Assembly: GCF_022879595.1 (NCBI RefSeq)
Contig: NZ_CP084269.1
Coordinates: 62,001-126,000 of the forward strand
Source: Caballeronia sp. Lep1P3
GTDB taxonomy: Bacteria > Pseudomonadota > Gammaproteobacteria > Burkholderiales > Burkholderiaceae
Direction: 5' to 3'
DNA length: 64,000 nucleotides
The notes under the pieces are model-generated. The model was not told the DNA's origin, did no database searches, and saw nothing but the letters and a program-made list of their open reading frames with translations. Below are positions 52,902 through 61,233 of this stretch, piece by piece. Within the stretch, counting starts at the first letter, position 1. Every line of letters begins with the position of its first letter. The position numbers and the translations under genes are program-made.

Positions 52902-53753
52902 ATGGACCTACGCGATATTCAGCGACTGCACGCACAGTTCGCACCCGACTCAATGACCATCGATCTGCCGCGGCAGATTGCTGCGCTTCCGGCGCCGGCG
53001 GACTTGGCGTCTCAGGACAAGGCGCCCTCTATGAAGGTGCGCCTGCCGAAGGCAGCGCCCACCGCCCGCCAAACGCTCGTTGCGGTGGCCGTCGCCGCTG
53101 TGGTCGGTATGGCAGGAATGGGAGCCGCTTCCCTCTTCAAGTCGTTCGGCGCACCGTCGGCCCACCGCGCCGCTCGCTCGGATTCCGGTGCAGGCAAGCT
53201 CGCCGGAACCGAGCAACCAACTGCAACAACGACGCGTCCGATCGACGCGGAACCGCCTCATCCGGTTGCCGTGGCACCGATGCTCACCGCGAAGGACCTC
53301 GCTCCGTCGGGGGTTGGCTTGACGGCTGACCAGTTCAGAAATTCGCTCGGAAGCAACGCTCCCGCCGTTGGCGCGACCCCTTCTAAGTTGGCCCCGGTTT
53401 CGACGGAGGAGCAGCGAGCGGCGGTGTCGCCGATTCATCAAGCCCGTCGTGACGCGGACACGACACAGCAGCCTGCAGCCAACTCCCTCGCGATGAAGGC
53501 GGCCGCACCGGCAGCGCAAAGCGCTGCGCAGCAACCGACGACGTCGGCCACGACGGCAAAGCCCGCCGCGACGACGCAAGCCACAGACGGCGCGACGACC
53601 GAGACCTCCACGCCGTCGCACTCGCACAGCTACCGCCACCACGCAAAGCGCGCGCGCGACGAGCAGACCACGGACTCCGACGGCGCAGCCGCATCGAATA
53701 AGAAAGCGGCACCCGCGACCCGCGGCGGGTCGAACGAAGTGCAAATGTTCTAG
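52902..53753 (+). CDS. membrane-anchored low-complexity protein
   Basis: 283 residues from ATG 52902, GAGG seven bases upstream. Cytosolic start of about 60 residues, one membrane helix (LVAVAVAAVVGMAGMGAASLF), then 190 residues rich in Ala, Thr, Pro and Gln with a His/Arg-rich end. The layout suggests a bitopic protein whose outer part spans the periplasm, as in some transfer proteins. No family recognised. Confidence 0.6.
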   Translation: MDLRDIQRLHAQFAPDSMTIDLPRQIAALPAPADLASQDKAPSMKVRLPKAAPTARQTLVAVAVAAVVGMAGMGAASLFKSFGAPSAHRAARSDSGAGKLAGTEQPTATTTRPIDAEPPHPVAVAPMLTAKDLAPSGVGLTADQFRNSLGSNAPAVGATPSKLAPVSTEEQRAAVSPIHQARRDADTTQQPAANSLAMKAAAPAAQSAAQQPTTSATTAKPAATTQATDGATTETSTPSHSHSYRHHAKRARDEQTTDSDGAAASNKKAAPATRGGSNEVQMF

Positions 53754-53766
53754 GAATCGACACACC

Positions 53767-54219
53767 ATGAAAACCGAACTCAACATCACGCTTATCGCGC
53801 GCGGCTGCGCCATCACCGGCGACATGGTCGTGGATCACGGCATTTCGTCTTTCGGCCTGCTCGACGGCGGCATCATCTCCACGCAGGGTCTGCTGCACAT
53901 CGGCGAAGGCGGCCTCGTTAAGGGCAGCGCACAGGGCGAGCACGTTCGCATTGACGGGCGCGTTGACGGCGATGTGCACGCGCGTGGCTCGCTGGAAATC
54001 AACGGCCAAGTCTCGGGTGACATCTTCTACTGCGGCACGATCCGCCTCGGTCCGCGTGCGTCGCTCAACGGCACGCTCAAGCGCGTCGCCAGAATGCTGA
54101 CGATTGAGGCCGATTCGACGCCGGACGAAGGGCCTATCGCCGGTCCGCGTTTGGACGACACGAAGGGCCAGGAACGCACGGAATCGAACGTGACGGAGAT
54201 CTCGCGCGCCATCGCCTGA
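53767..54219 (+). CDS. bactofilin family cytoskeletal protein
   Basis: 150 residues. The DUF583 beta-helix core is clear: NITLIARGCAITGDMVV, LHIGEGGLVKGSAQGEHVRIDGRVDGDVHARGSLEINGQVSGDIFYCGTIRLGPRASLNGTLK. Bactofilins form non-nucleotide filaments on the membrane and position partner proteins. Here it follows the membrane-anchored protein by 13 bases, so it may organise the transfer apparatus (inference). Confidence 0.9.
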   Translation: MKTELNITLIARGCAITGDMVVDHGISSFGLLDGGIISTQGLLHIGEGGLVKGSAQGEHVRIDGRVDGDVHARGSLEINGQVSGDIFYCGTIRLGPRASLNGTLKRVARMLTIEADSTPDEGPIAGPRLDDTKGQERTESNVTEISRAIA

Positions 54220-54278
54220 GCCCTGAATAAGCGTGATGATTTGCCGATAACGGGTCAAAGTCCCTAAGAACCCTGATA

Positions 54279-54482
54279 ATGAAACCCGTCGAACCGATCT
54301 TCGATTTCGTCACTAAGACGTGGGACGCGGCAGCGCAAGAAGCCGCGTTCGAAGGCCATTGCTTTTGCATGCTCGACACTGGCCGGCTTGTGAACAGCCA
54401 TGCGATGACAGCCGGCACGCCGCACTGGAACCGGCCCGCGTACAAGTCCGTCGTGACGTACAAGATGGCTATGCGCCAATAA
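54279..54482 (+). CDS. small hypothetical protein
   Basis: 67 residues, ATG 54279. KPVEPIFDFVTKTWDAAAQEAAFEGHCFCMLDTGRLVNSHAMTAG, with a CxC. The strong terminator that follows within 60 bases supports a real transcript end. Function unknown. Confidence 0.5.
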   Translation: MKPVEPIFDFVTKTWDAAAQEAAFEGHCFCMLDTGRLVNSHAMTAGTPHWNRPAYKSVVTYKMAMRQ

Positions 54483-54536
54483 CCGTAGGGTTTATACTGA
54501 TCACGTCTCCTCCATGTCTCGACCGATATGGATTGC

Positions 54537-54562
54537 AGCCCGCCTTGAGCGGGCTTTTTTTT
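54537..54562 (+). terminator. intrinsic terminator of the 52-54.5 kb operon
   Basis: AGCCCGC-CTTGA-GCGGGCT followed by eight T. A perfect seven-base stem and T-run on the plus strand. Confidence 0.92.
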
Positions 54563-54692
54563 GGCTGTAGCCACGAGAATCAGCGTTTCATCTGACGTTG
54601 AGCGACTATGCGGATATGCCGACCGCTTTCGCCACGGCGTGCACATGGACTGCAAGCACTTTCACTCTTCGACTTCACTGACTGAGGCGACC

Positions 54693-54968
54693 ATGCCTGA
54701 CACCGTCCCGAAGCCTGAGCACGAGTTCCTCAACGCGCTCCGCAAAGAACACAAGCGCGTCTCAGTTTTCCTGGTCAATGGAATAAAGCTGACAGGCCGC
54801 ATCGAGTCCTTTGATTCGTACACGGTCTGTCTGAACGCGGCGACGGGCCCGCAGGTGATCTTCAAGCACTCCATCTCGACGGTCAGCGAGGACCGCGGTC
54901 GCCCTCAGAACTCTGAGCGCCACGAGCGCCCTGATCGGCGCCCACGCCCCGGGCAGAAGGTGCCATGA
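54693..54968 (+). CDS. hfq: Hfq RNA chaperone variant
   Basis: 91 residues from ATG 54693, GAGG six bases upstream. Sm1 motif [30 protein letters not shown] and Sm2 IFKHSISTV are present. Compared with E. coli Hfq, Gln8 is Glu, Tyr25 is Phe, Gln41 is Ser and the rim Arg16-Arg17 pair is reduced (RKEHK), so RNA choice may differ. A basic tail with RPRPGQK follows. Plasmid-borne Hfq paralogues are known in Burkholderia; it may tune expression of the transfer or leader RNAs here (inference). Confidence 0.92.
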   Translation: MPDTVPKPEHEFLNALRKEHKRVSVFLVNGIKLTGRIESFDSYTVCLNAATGPQVIFKHSISTVSEDRGRPQNSERHERPDRRPRPGQKVP

Positions 54969-55043
54969 ATAGACACGGCACCGAGAGTAGCCGAGGCGGA
55001 TCAATCGGCGCTCGAGAACCGTGGCAACAGCCCAATCACACTC

Positions 55044-56768
55044 TTAGGCCGCCGCCGCTACTTGCTGAAGTTGAGCTTCGACGACAAAACGAGACTCGAA
55101 ATTTTTGGACGTGCCCGAGATCATCAGGGATTCACGTGCGCGCGTCATCGCGACATAGAACAGACGACGTTCCTCCGGCTCCGTCGACTTCGCATCAGGG
55201 ACGATCGTCTCTTCGCTGCGCGCGATCCACACGTGATCCCACTCCAGCCCTTTGGAGCTGTGCATCGTTGTGAGGATGAGCGCGCCGGGCGTCGGCTCGT
55301 TGTTATCCTGACGCAGGAAAAGAAGCCGCTCAGCGAAGCTGCCCGACAAGCGACAGAGGACTTCATTCGTCGCCTCGATCGCGCGAATTGCAGAATCCTT
55401 CTTCGCGTACTTCAGCATCCATTCAGCGACGCCTGAGAGCGTCAGCGAATAAAACTTCCGATCGCACAAACTTTGCCATTCCGCCAGCCGCTTCATGAAC
55501 TCACGGTAGTTCGTCGCGACGTCCTCGGGCAATCCCAGCTCGACTAACTCGGCGCGGCCCTTCTGCGTCAGTTCCGCGCCGATCTCGGCATGCAATGCGC
55601 GCAAATGCTGCGCGGTCAGGCCCAGGTGTGCGAGAACGGCGTCAAGACCGGTGTCCTTGATGCGCTCGACAATCTCGAGCAGGTTGCACATGAGCGCGCC
55701 CTCGGGGCGGCTCAGCACCGATGCGCCGGATGCGCGGTAATACTTGATGCCGTGAGAGCGGCAGACGGATTCGAGCGGATCAAGGATGCGGTTGGTGCGC
55801 GCAAGGATGGCGCACGATTGTCCTTTGGCGAGCAGTGGCCCCAGCACCTCGACTGCAGCGGTCGCTTCTTCGTACTCGTCCGGGTGCCGCGATGTCAGGA
55901 CGCTCCCGCCCGGCCCCTTCTCGGCGCGCAGCACCTTCGCAATCCGGTCGACGTTATTGCGGATCACTCGGTCGGCCGCGCCGAGAATCTCGGCACGACA
56001 GCGATAGTTGCTGCCGAGCACGACCGGCTTCGCGTCAAACGCTTCGATGAACGATTCCATGCCGCGATAACCCAGCGCCTCGCGAAACGCGTAGATGCTC
56101 TGGTCATCGTCGCCGACGACGGTCACGATCGAACCGGCCTTTGCATGAAGCTCGATCCACCTGTATTGCAGCGGGTCGGTATCCTGAAACTCGTCAACGA
56201 GCAGATAGGTGAACGCGTACGGGGCGATGGTTCCGTTTTCCATCCCCTCCACGGCGAGGCGCAGCATGTCCTGGAAATCAATCTTACCGTTGCGGGCAAG
56301 CGCGTCCTGATAGGCGTGGTACAGCTCGCCGTCGGCAGTGTCCGGATCGCACCGCCCGAAATTGGTTTTGATCTTCTCGATCGTTGGAATGAGGTCTTCT
56401 GCCTTCCCGTCGCGGCCGAGTTCCTGCATCACGCGGATGAGCATACCGAGCCGGTCACCATCCGAGGCGATATCGAGCGCACGTGCACCGGGGCGCTTCA
56501 GTTGCTTGAAGGCGAGCGAATGGAAGGTGCCCGCGATCAAGCGCTTCTTCACGGATTCGCCGGCGGCCGCCAGGATGCGCTCCCGCAGTTCGAGCGCGGC
56601 GTCCTTGGAGAAAGTGACGGCGCCGACCGTCGCGGCGCTGTCTTGCAGCAACAGGGCCGCTTTCGTGGCGATCGTTTTCGTCTTGCCCGCGCCCGGGCAG
56701 GCGATCGCCACGCAATGCTGGCGCAACTGGGCGACTTCCCGTTGCTGGGGATTGAGTTCGGCCAGCAT
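55044..56768 (-). CDS. UvrD/Rep-type DNA helicase
   Basis: 574 residues from ATG 56768 (AGGAGG upstream). Superfamily 1A motifs in order: LNPQQREVAQLRQ (Q), ACPGAGKTKTI (I), VTFSKDAALELRER (Ia), VDEFQDTDPLQYRWI (II), VVGDDDQSIYAFR (III), VVLGSNYRC (IV), TTMHSSKGLEWDHV (V), LFYVAMTRARESL (VI). Unwinds DNA with ATP. Last gene of the transfer operon; may help strand displacement in conjugation or repair. It is shorter than UvrD (about 720) and lacks its C-terminal tail. Confidence 0.93.
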   Translation of the reverse strand: MLAELNPQQREVAQLRQHCVAIACPGAGKTKTIATKAALLLQDSAATVGAVTFSKDAALELRERILAAAGESVKKRLIAGTFHSLAFKQLKRPGARALDIASDGDRLGMLIRVMQELGRDGKAEDLIPTIEKIKTNFGRCDPDTADGELYHAYQDALARNGKIDFQDMLRLAVEGMENGTIAPYAFTYLLVDEFQDTDPLQYRWIELHAKAGSIVTVVGDDDQSIYAFREALGYRGMESFIEAFDAKPVVLGSNYRCRAEILGAADRVIRNNVDRIAKVLRAEKGPGGSVLTSRHPDEYEEATAAVEVLGPLLAKGQSCAILARTNRILDPLESVCRSHGIKYYRASGASVLSRPEGALMCNLLEIVERIKDTGLDAVLAHLGLTAQHLRALHAEIGAELTQKGRAELVELGLPEDVATNYREFMKRLAEWQSLCDRKFYSLTLSGVAEWMLKYAKKDSAIRAIEATNEVLCRLSGSFAERLLFLRQDNNEPTPGALILTTMHSSKGLEWDHVWIARSEETIVPDAKSTEPEERRLFYVAMTRARESLMISGTSKNFESRFVVEAQLQQVAAAA

Positions 56769-56777
56769 CGCGCCTCC

Positions 56778-57614
56778 TTAGTTGCCGCGGACCGTCGTCA
56801 TCAGCTTCAGGTGCGTCATGTACCCGCGAATGCCGAGCGGATTGAAGCGCTTGAGGAAGTTGACTGCCTCGTCGTCCACGTCGGACTGGTCGCGGATGCC
56901 GTTCCAGACCATGAAGTCGAAGTGATCCATCGTGCGGTCGAACTTCATGATGGCGCTCAGCACGCGCATCGAGAAGCGCGAGTACGCCTCGACCTCGATG
57001 TCCATTGCGGGCATCGGAATGGTGGGCTCGAACACGAATTCCTTGTTGGCGCGAAGCTCCGCTTCCTTCTGCTGCCGGAAGCCTTCGGCGACGCGCAGTT
57101 GCTCGTCCACGTAGCTCTCGATGCCTGCGAGCAGCTTTTCGAGCGCACTGTTGACCACTTCCTTGTCGCTCTCGCCGAACGTCGAGCGGCCGAAACGCTG
57201 CATGTTGATGCTCATGCGGTTGATGTACGGCCACCACTGCTCGAACAGCGGCTTCAGGCGGGTATGGTTCAGCCGCACACGGGCGGTCACGACTGCTGCG
57301 CCGGAAAGCTGGCGGTCCAACAACTGACGGCCGATCTCACGGCGGCGCTTGATGATCGCAATACGCTCGGCCGCAGGCAAGTCGCGAAACAGCTTGCGCG
57401 TCTTCGCCACTTCCGCGCGCTTCATCTGCGCGTCGTCGGACGAGATCACGCCTTCCTTCTGGAGGCGATCCGCATCCGCCTCCATCTGCGTCAACTCGCG
57501 CTCAAGCTCTCCGTCGTCCGCGCCGTCGGTCGTGAGCGGCGCGTCGACCGTACCTTGTTCAAGTGCGCTCAGCGCGACTTTCTCTTCACTGCCGGGTTCG
57601 ACAACCGTGCTCAT
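56778..57614 (-). CDS. conjugation-linked protein, DUF1845-like layout
   Basis: 278 residues from ATG 57614 with AGGAG eight bases upstream. Acidic start, a helical middle with ESDKEVVNSALEKLLAGIESYVDEQLRVAEGF and the segment IEVEAYSRFSMRVLSAIMKFDRTMDHFDFMVW, similar in layout to DUF1845 proteins and to the gene at 52216-52812. Ten bases separate it from the helicase gene. Function unknown. Confidence 0.5.
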   Translation of the reverse strand: MSTVVEPGSEEKVALSALEQGTVDAPLTTDGADDGELERELTQMEADADRLQKEGVISSDDAQMKRAEVAKTRKLFRDLPAAERIAIIKRRREIGRQLLDRQLSGAAVVTARVRLNHTRLKPLFEQWWPYINRMSINMQRFGRSTFGESDKEVVNSALEKLLAGIESYVDEQLRVAEGFRQQKEAELRANKEFVFEPTIPMPAMDIEVEAYSRFSMRVLSAIMKFDRTMDHFDFMVWNGIRDQSDVDDEAVNFLKRFNPLGIRGYMTHLKLMTTVRGN

Positions 57615-58014
57615 TCGCCATTTCTCCTGTCTGGACCGCATGGGTCCCGTTTCATCGTGGGTGATCAGGCAAGCAAAGCGCGTTGCCTATGGGGTCCATT
57701 GTTGCGGTCTGGGGCACCGGTCAACGTCCGAAACAGCGACTATTTCGCGCGCCTTTTCGACGACGGACGCTAGTGGGGAGCACGTTTGCGCGCAGTGCCC
57801 GGTAGGGCATACACGCACGATACGGTCATCCGCGCGTTCAAGAATGGAGGTCGGTGAGAGCAAAGACCGGCCGGCTCGGGGCGAGACGGCGCTTCCCGGA
57901 GGGAGCGCTCAGGAGGGAGTGCTGGTGGCTGGGGACCGTATCATGATGAAGCCCTTTCCCCACAAAGACGCTGTATTTTGCGAGCTTTCCGGGCTTCGCC
58001 TTACTCTTTGCTTT
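57615..58014. other. non-coding gap in the transfer operon
   Basis: 400 bases without a gene between two minus-strand genes, so it may hold a promoter for 57614-55044. A near-exact 12-base direct repeat, GGAGGGAGCGCT and GGAGGGAGTGCT, lies at 57898-57909 and 57912-57923. Otherwise nothing was found. Confidence 0.4.
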
Positions 58015-58629
58015 CTACCGCGCAGATTGGAACGACTCCGCTGCTTTCCACAGTAGTGCGCCTAGCAGCGCTGCGGCCGCGACCCAGTATCCCGCCAGCA
58101 CGGGTAACGGGGCAACGAGCACGGCCAATAGCGTGCCGAAAACCAGCAAGAGGCCGTGGCTGGCGAGGTGGAAAGACAGTGGGCTGACGAAGCCCGCCGC
58201 CGAGGCTTTGATCTTTCGCCTAGCGGTGCCATCGATGAACATTCCGATCGCAAAAAGGATTGTGCCCACGATCCACAGCTTCATCACCAGCGCTCGAAAG
58301 ACGATTCGATAGACGAGCAGCCAGAAATTCTCGGTCCACGTATCCGCGAAGCTGGAAAAGCCTCCGTCGTTCATTCCGCCGACGCTCCCCGACGCATTCA
58401 ATGTCCGGTGAAGCAGGCCTGTATCAACGAACGCATGGCGAAATATTCCGTTTGCCCGGCTCACAGCGGCATCAACCTTCTGCTGCCCAACGGTAGCCAC
58501 CAACGACTGAGTCTCGACGTCCGGCACCTCGAATAGCTTCCGGTCGGGCACCGCAGGCATCACGGCGATTGCCAACACCGGGACCAAGAGAAACCAGATC
58601 TTCAGGTGCGAACCGAAGCGGCTAGCCAT
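58015..58629 (-). CDS. DUF4400-family transfer membrane protein
   Basis: 204 residues, ATG 58629 with AAGG seven bases upstream. Membrane segments near 10-25, 110-130 and 150-195; the middle IVFRALVMKLWIVGTILFAIGMFIDGTARRKIKASAAGFVSPLSFHLASHG matches the DUF4400 family, which lies next to traD in SXT-type elements (TraJ-like). It overlaps the preceding gene by eight bases. Needed for transfer in relatives; role unclear. Confidence 0.78.
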   Translation of the reverse strand: MASRFGSHLKIWFLLVPVLAIAVMPAVPDRKLFEVPDVETQSLVATVGQQKVDAAVSRANGIFRHAFVDTGLLHRTLNASGSVGGMNDGGFSSFADTWTENFWLLVYRIVFRALVMKLWIVGTILFAIGMFIDGTARRKIKASAAGFVSPLSFHLASHGLLLVFGTLLAVLVAPLPVLAGYWVAAAALLGALLWKAAESFQSAR

Positions 58630-58876
58630 GTAGCACCTTTACTGCCGCCAACACGGGTATCAGAGCTACGGCGAACAGCCCGCACCAAAAGAGCGCGGGG
58701 CGATACTCAGCGATGGTCGCCAGTGCGTAGCAACGCGCTCCGGCGCCATGGGTGAACTCTTCGGGCACGGCAGCGTTCGCATCGCCGTCGAATGCCATGG
58801 CGGTCTCGAGTGCTCGCTTTGCCGTGCGGAAATCAGTCTGCGACAACTTCGCTATTATCGTAACGGTGAGCGACAT
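58622..58876 (-). CDS. small single-span membrane protein
   Basis: 84 residues from ATG 58876; GAGGAA six bases upstream. Soluble start of 50 residues, then a membrane helix (PALFWCGLFAVALIPVLAAV). Overlaps the preceding gene by 44 bases and the DUF4400 gene by eight. No family recognised; clearly part of the transfer operon. Confidence 0.6.
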   Translation of the reverse strand: MSLTVTIIAKLSQTDFRTAKRALETAMAFDGDANAAVPEEFTHGAGARCYALATIAEYRPALFWCGLFAVALIPVLAAVKVLHG

Positions 58877-59351
58877 CGTATTCCTCGAAGTAGCGGCGGA
58901 ACGTCTCGCCGTGCAGCACGCGGGATGCGAGCTGGAATGCTGCGGTACGCTGCGTGATATGGTCCGGACAGCGCTCGTCGACCATTTCAAGCTCGTGGTC
59001 GGGATGGCGCTGCTCAAACGCGGTGATCGCCTCCACCATCGGGCACCACACTTCAACCTTCTCGCCACGGCGCGCAATGTAACGACGCGCGTAAAGTGCC
59101 TGGGCCGGCTCAAAGAGACCTTGCATGAATGCCACGTACGGTTCGCCGTTGCGCTTGGCCCGCCTGTAGCTGTCGAGTGCCGATTCAATCATCTCAGCAG
59201 CCAACGGCCGCTTGTCTCCCATGAATCGTTCGCCGATGAAGTCGGCAACGCGGGAGCACGCGAGCTCGAGATCCGGCGACACGTTGAACACCGGCATGAG
59301 CCGGTGCGACAGCTTGTGATCGCGGATGATGTGTTTGTATGCAGCGGACAT
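58833..59351 (-). CDS. hypothetical protein after traD
   Basis: 172 residues from ATG 59351 (weak ribosome site), ten bases after traD. Helical with many charged residues (YKHIIRDHKLSHRLMPVFNVSPDLELACSR, RPLAAEMIESALDSYRRAK). No family recognised. Position between traD and the DUF4400 gene points to a transfer role. Confidence 0.55.
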   Translation of the reverse strand: MSAAYKHIIRDHKLSHRLMPVFNVSPDLELACSRVADFIGERFMGDKRPLAAEMIESALDSYRRAKRNGEPYVAFMQGLFEPAQALYARRYIARRGEKVEVWCPMVEAITAFEQRHPDHELEMVDERCPDHITQRTAAFQLASRVLHGETFRRYFEEYDVAHRYDNSEVVAD

Positions 59352-59361
59352 AGTTTTAGGT

Positions 59362-61233
59362 TTAGCCTTCGATGATGGGAATTCGACCCTGATACACGGC
59401 ACCTCCCGAGATGCGCATGAAGTACTGCAAGTTCGGCAAGCTATGGAGGAGGCGAACCGGGATCAATGGCACCTTCTCAAGCTGAAGCGAGCGCGATTGC
59501 GAGCCGCTGAATTCCAGTGCATGCGCCTCTGTAGTCGTGTTCAAGCTGTTCGAGACGTTCACCACGCGGATCGCGGTTTCGCCGACCTTGTCGGAGAACC
59601 ACTTAGCAGTATCTGAGTCCTCCAGTCTGAGGACAATCTGGTTGTTCAGGTTACCCAAAACCTGCAGCATTTTTGCTGCGTTTCCGAGTTTTGCTTCTAG
59701 GTCGGCGCGCGCCTGAAAAGCGACAAACGCCTTGAACCCGGCCCCGCGTCCCTTGTTGAGGATCTGAATCACCTGCTCGTTGATGGCCTCGGCGATCTCG
59801 TCGATGATAAGCACGACGTCGGGCTTCTCCGCGTAGAAGTTGTAGATCGCACCGCACACCGCCGCGACGTCAGACAGCGCCATTGAGGCGATCGCTTTCT
59901 GCACGATGTTGTTCGACAGGGAATCCAGGCCCATGTAGAGGACCGCCTTCTGCTTGATGATCTTGTCGATGTCCCATATTTCACGCTCGTCCTCGAAGTC
60001 ATCTGCCTTCGGTGCGAGCATCAACCCGGTTTCCCCAGTCGCCAGCATCTGCAGCAGCGGCAGCGCCGAGGCGATGATTTTCATATAGTGCTCGCGGTCG
60101 TGGGTGTGCGTCGCGATCAATCCGTCGATCGTCTCGTGCCCGCGATCGTGAGCGGCAAACCGGTCGAGATAGAGCTTGACCATCCCGTCGACCATTGACG
60201 CGTCGTTGCGACGCTGAGCGTCTTTGACCGTCGCCGTGACTGTCAACTCTTCCCAGTCCGTCAGCCCGTTTTCGATGAAGAAGCGACGCAGCCCGCGCTC
60301 CAGAAGGTTGGAAATCCCCGACTGCGCGTACTTGAGAATCGATCGGAGGTTGGGCTTGTCGCCGACGTACAGCTCGCCCTTCACGGCGCGGTCGATGAAC
60401 AGAAACGCGAAATCCCGGAACTGGCCTTCCTCCATCAACTGCGCAATCCGCGACGGAATTTCAGACGGCTGCGACCAGTTTTCCAGCGGGTTCAGGCGAA
60501 TCGACTCGTGCGGTTTGGCCTGATTGAAGTAGAGGAACTTGCGGCCGGTGCGGGCGCACTCCTTCTCGACGCGCTTTTTCCACTCGTCGTCGTTTTTGGG
60601 GTCGACGATGATAAGAACGTCTTTGGGGTTATGGATCACCTGCGTGGAAATGACTTCATACGTCCGGGTCTTGCCCGCGCCCGTTGTACCGGCCACGAGC
60701 GTGTGACCGCCCATTGCCTTGTAGTGAAACGGCACCTTCACCTTCTGCGGCTCCATGCCGTGGATCCACGATGATCCCTGGGGCATGCGATCCCGGATGC
60801 TGTCGCTCGGTCCGAACAGCCGTTCAATGCGCGCCTCGACGGTCCGACCGATCTCGGTTTTGGGCAGCCACTTGGGCAACGACGGAATATCCGTCACCGG
60901 CATGCGAAGAATCTCGTGGGCGATCTGCGTATGCTTCTGCGTCCATTCGTAGCCCGTGCCCAAGTACATCGAGTCCGCTTTTTGCCGCATCGTCTTCTGC
61001 GTGGCGAGCAGCTTGTCGATATGGATCTTGCTGAGCCACTTCGTGGAAATCGCCATTCGAAAGCTCAGCGCCTTCCAGATTTGCAGTGCGCGTATCGAAA
61101 GCAGCAGCACACCCGCCAGAGCGAATGCCCAGCCGTACGGCATCCCCGAGACTAGGATTCCAACGATGACCACCGGCCAGACGACGAATGGCCTGAACTC
61201 GTAGATGGGTCGGAAGTGGTTGACGTAGCTCAT
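59362..61233 (-). CDS. traD: TraD-type coupling protein
   Basis: 623 residues, SXT/TOL type. Two N-terminal membrane helices (VVWPVVIVGILVSGMPYGWAFALAGVLLL), then a RecA-like ATPase: Walker A GTTGAGKT at 182-189, Walker B VVLIIDEIAEAINEQV, and a later QARADLEAKLGNAAKMLQVLGNLNNQIVLRL motif. Couples the relaxosome to the type IV pore. Overlaps the TraI-like gene by four bases (ATGA). Confidence 0.93.
   Translation of the reverse strand: MSYVNHFRPIYEFRPFVVWPVVIVGILVSGMPYGWAFALAGVLLLSIRALQIWKALSFRMAISTKWLSKIHIDKLLATQKTMRQKADSMYLGTGYEWTQKHTQIAHEILRMPVTDIPSLPKWLPKTEIGRTVEARIERLFGPSDSIRDRMPQGSSWIHGMEPQKVKVPFHYKAMGGHTLVAGTTGAGKTRTYEVISTQVIHNPKDVLIIVDPKNDDEWKKRVEKECARTGRKFLYFNQAKPHESIRLNPLENWSQPSEIPSRIAQLMEEGQFRDFAFLFIDRAVKGELYVGDKPNLRSILKYAQSGISNLLERGLRRFFIENGLTDWEELTVTATVKDAQRRNDASMVDGMVKLYLDRFAAHDRGHETIDGLIATHTHDREHYMKIIASALPLLQMLATGETGLMLAPKADDFEDEREIWDIDKIIKQKAVLYMGLDSLSNNIVQKAIASMALSDVAAVCGAIYNFYAEKPDVVLIIDEIAEAINEQVIQILNKGRGAGFKAFVAFQARADLEAKLGNAAKMLQVLGNLNNQIVLRLEDSDTAKWFSDKVGETAIRVVNVSNSLNTTTEAHALEFSGSQSRSLQLEKVPLIPVRLLHSLPNLQYFMRISGGAVYQGRIPIIEG

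Noticed and set aside
55590..57773. 727-residue plus-strand frame
   Set aside because: It is the mirror of the UvrD-type helicase and its upstream gene; Arg/His-rich composition shows it is a shadow frame of GC-rich DNA.
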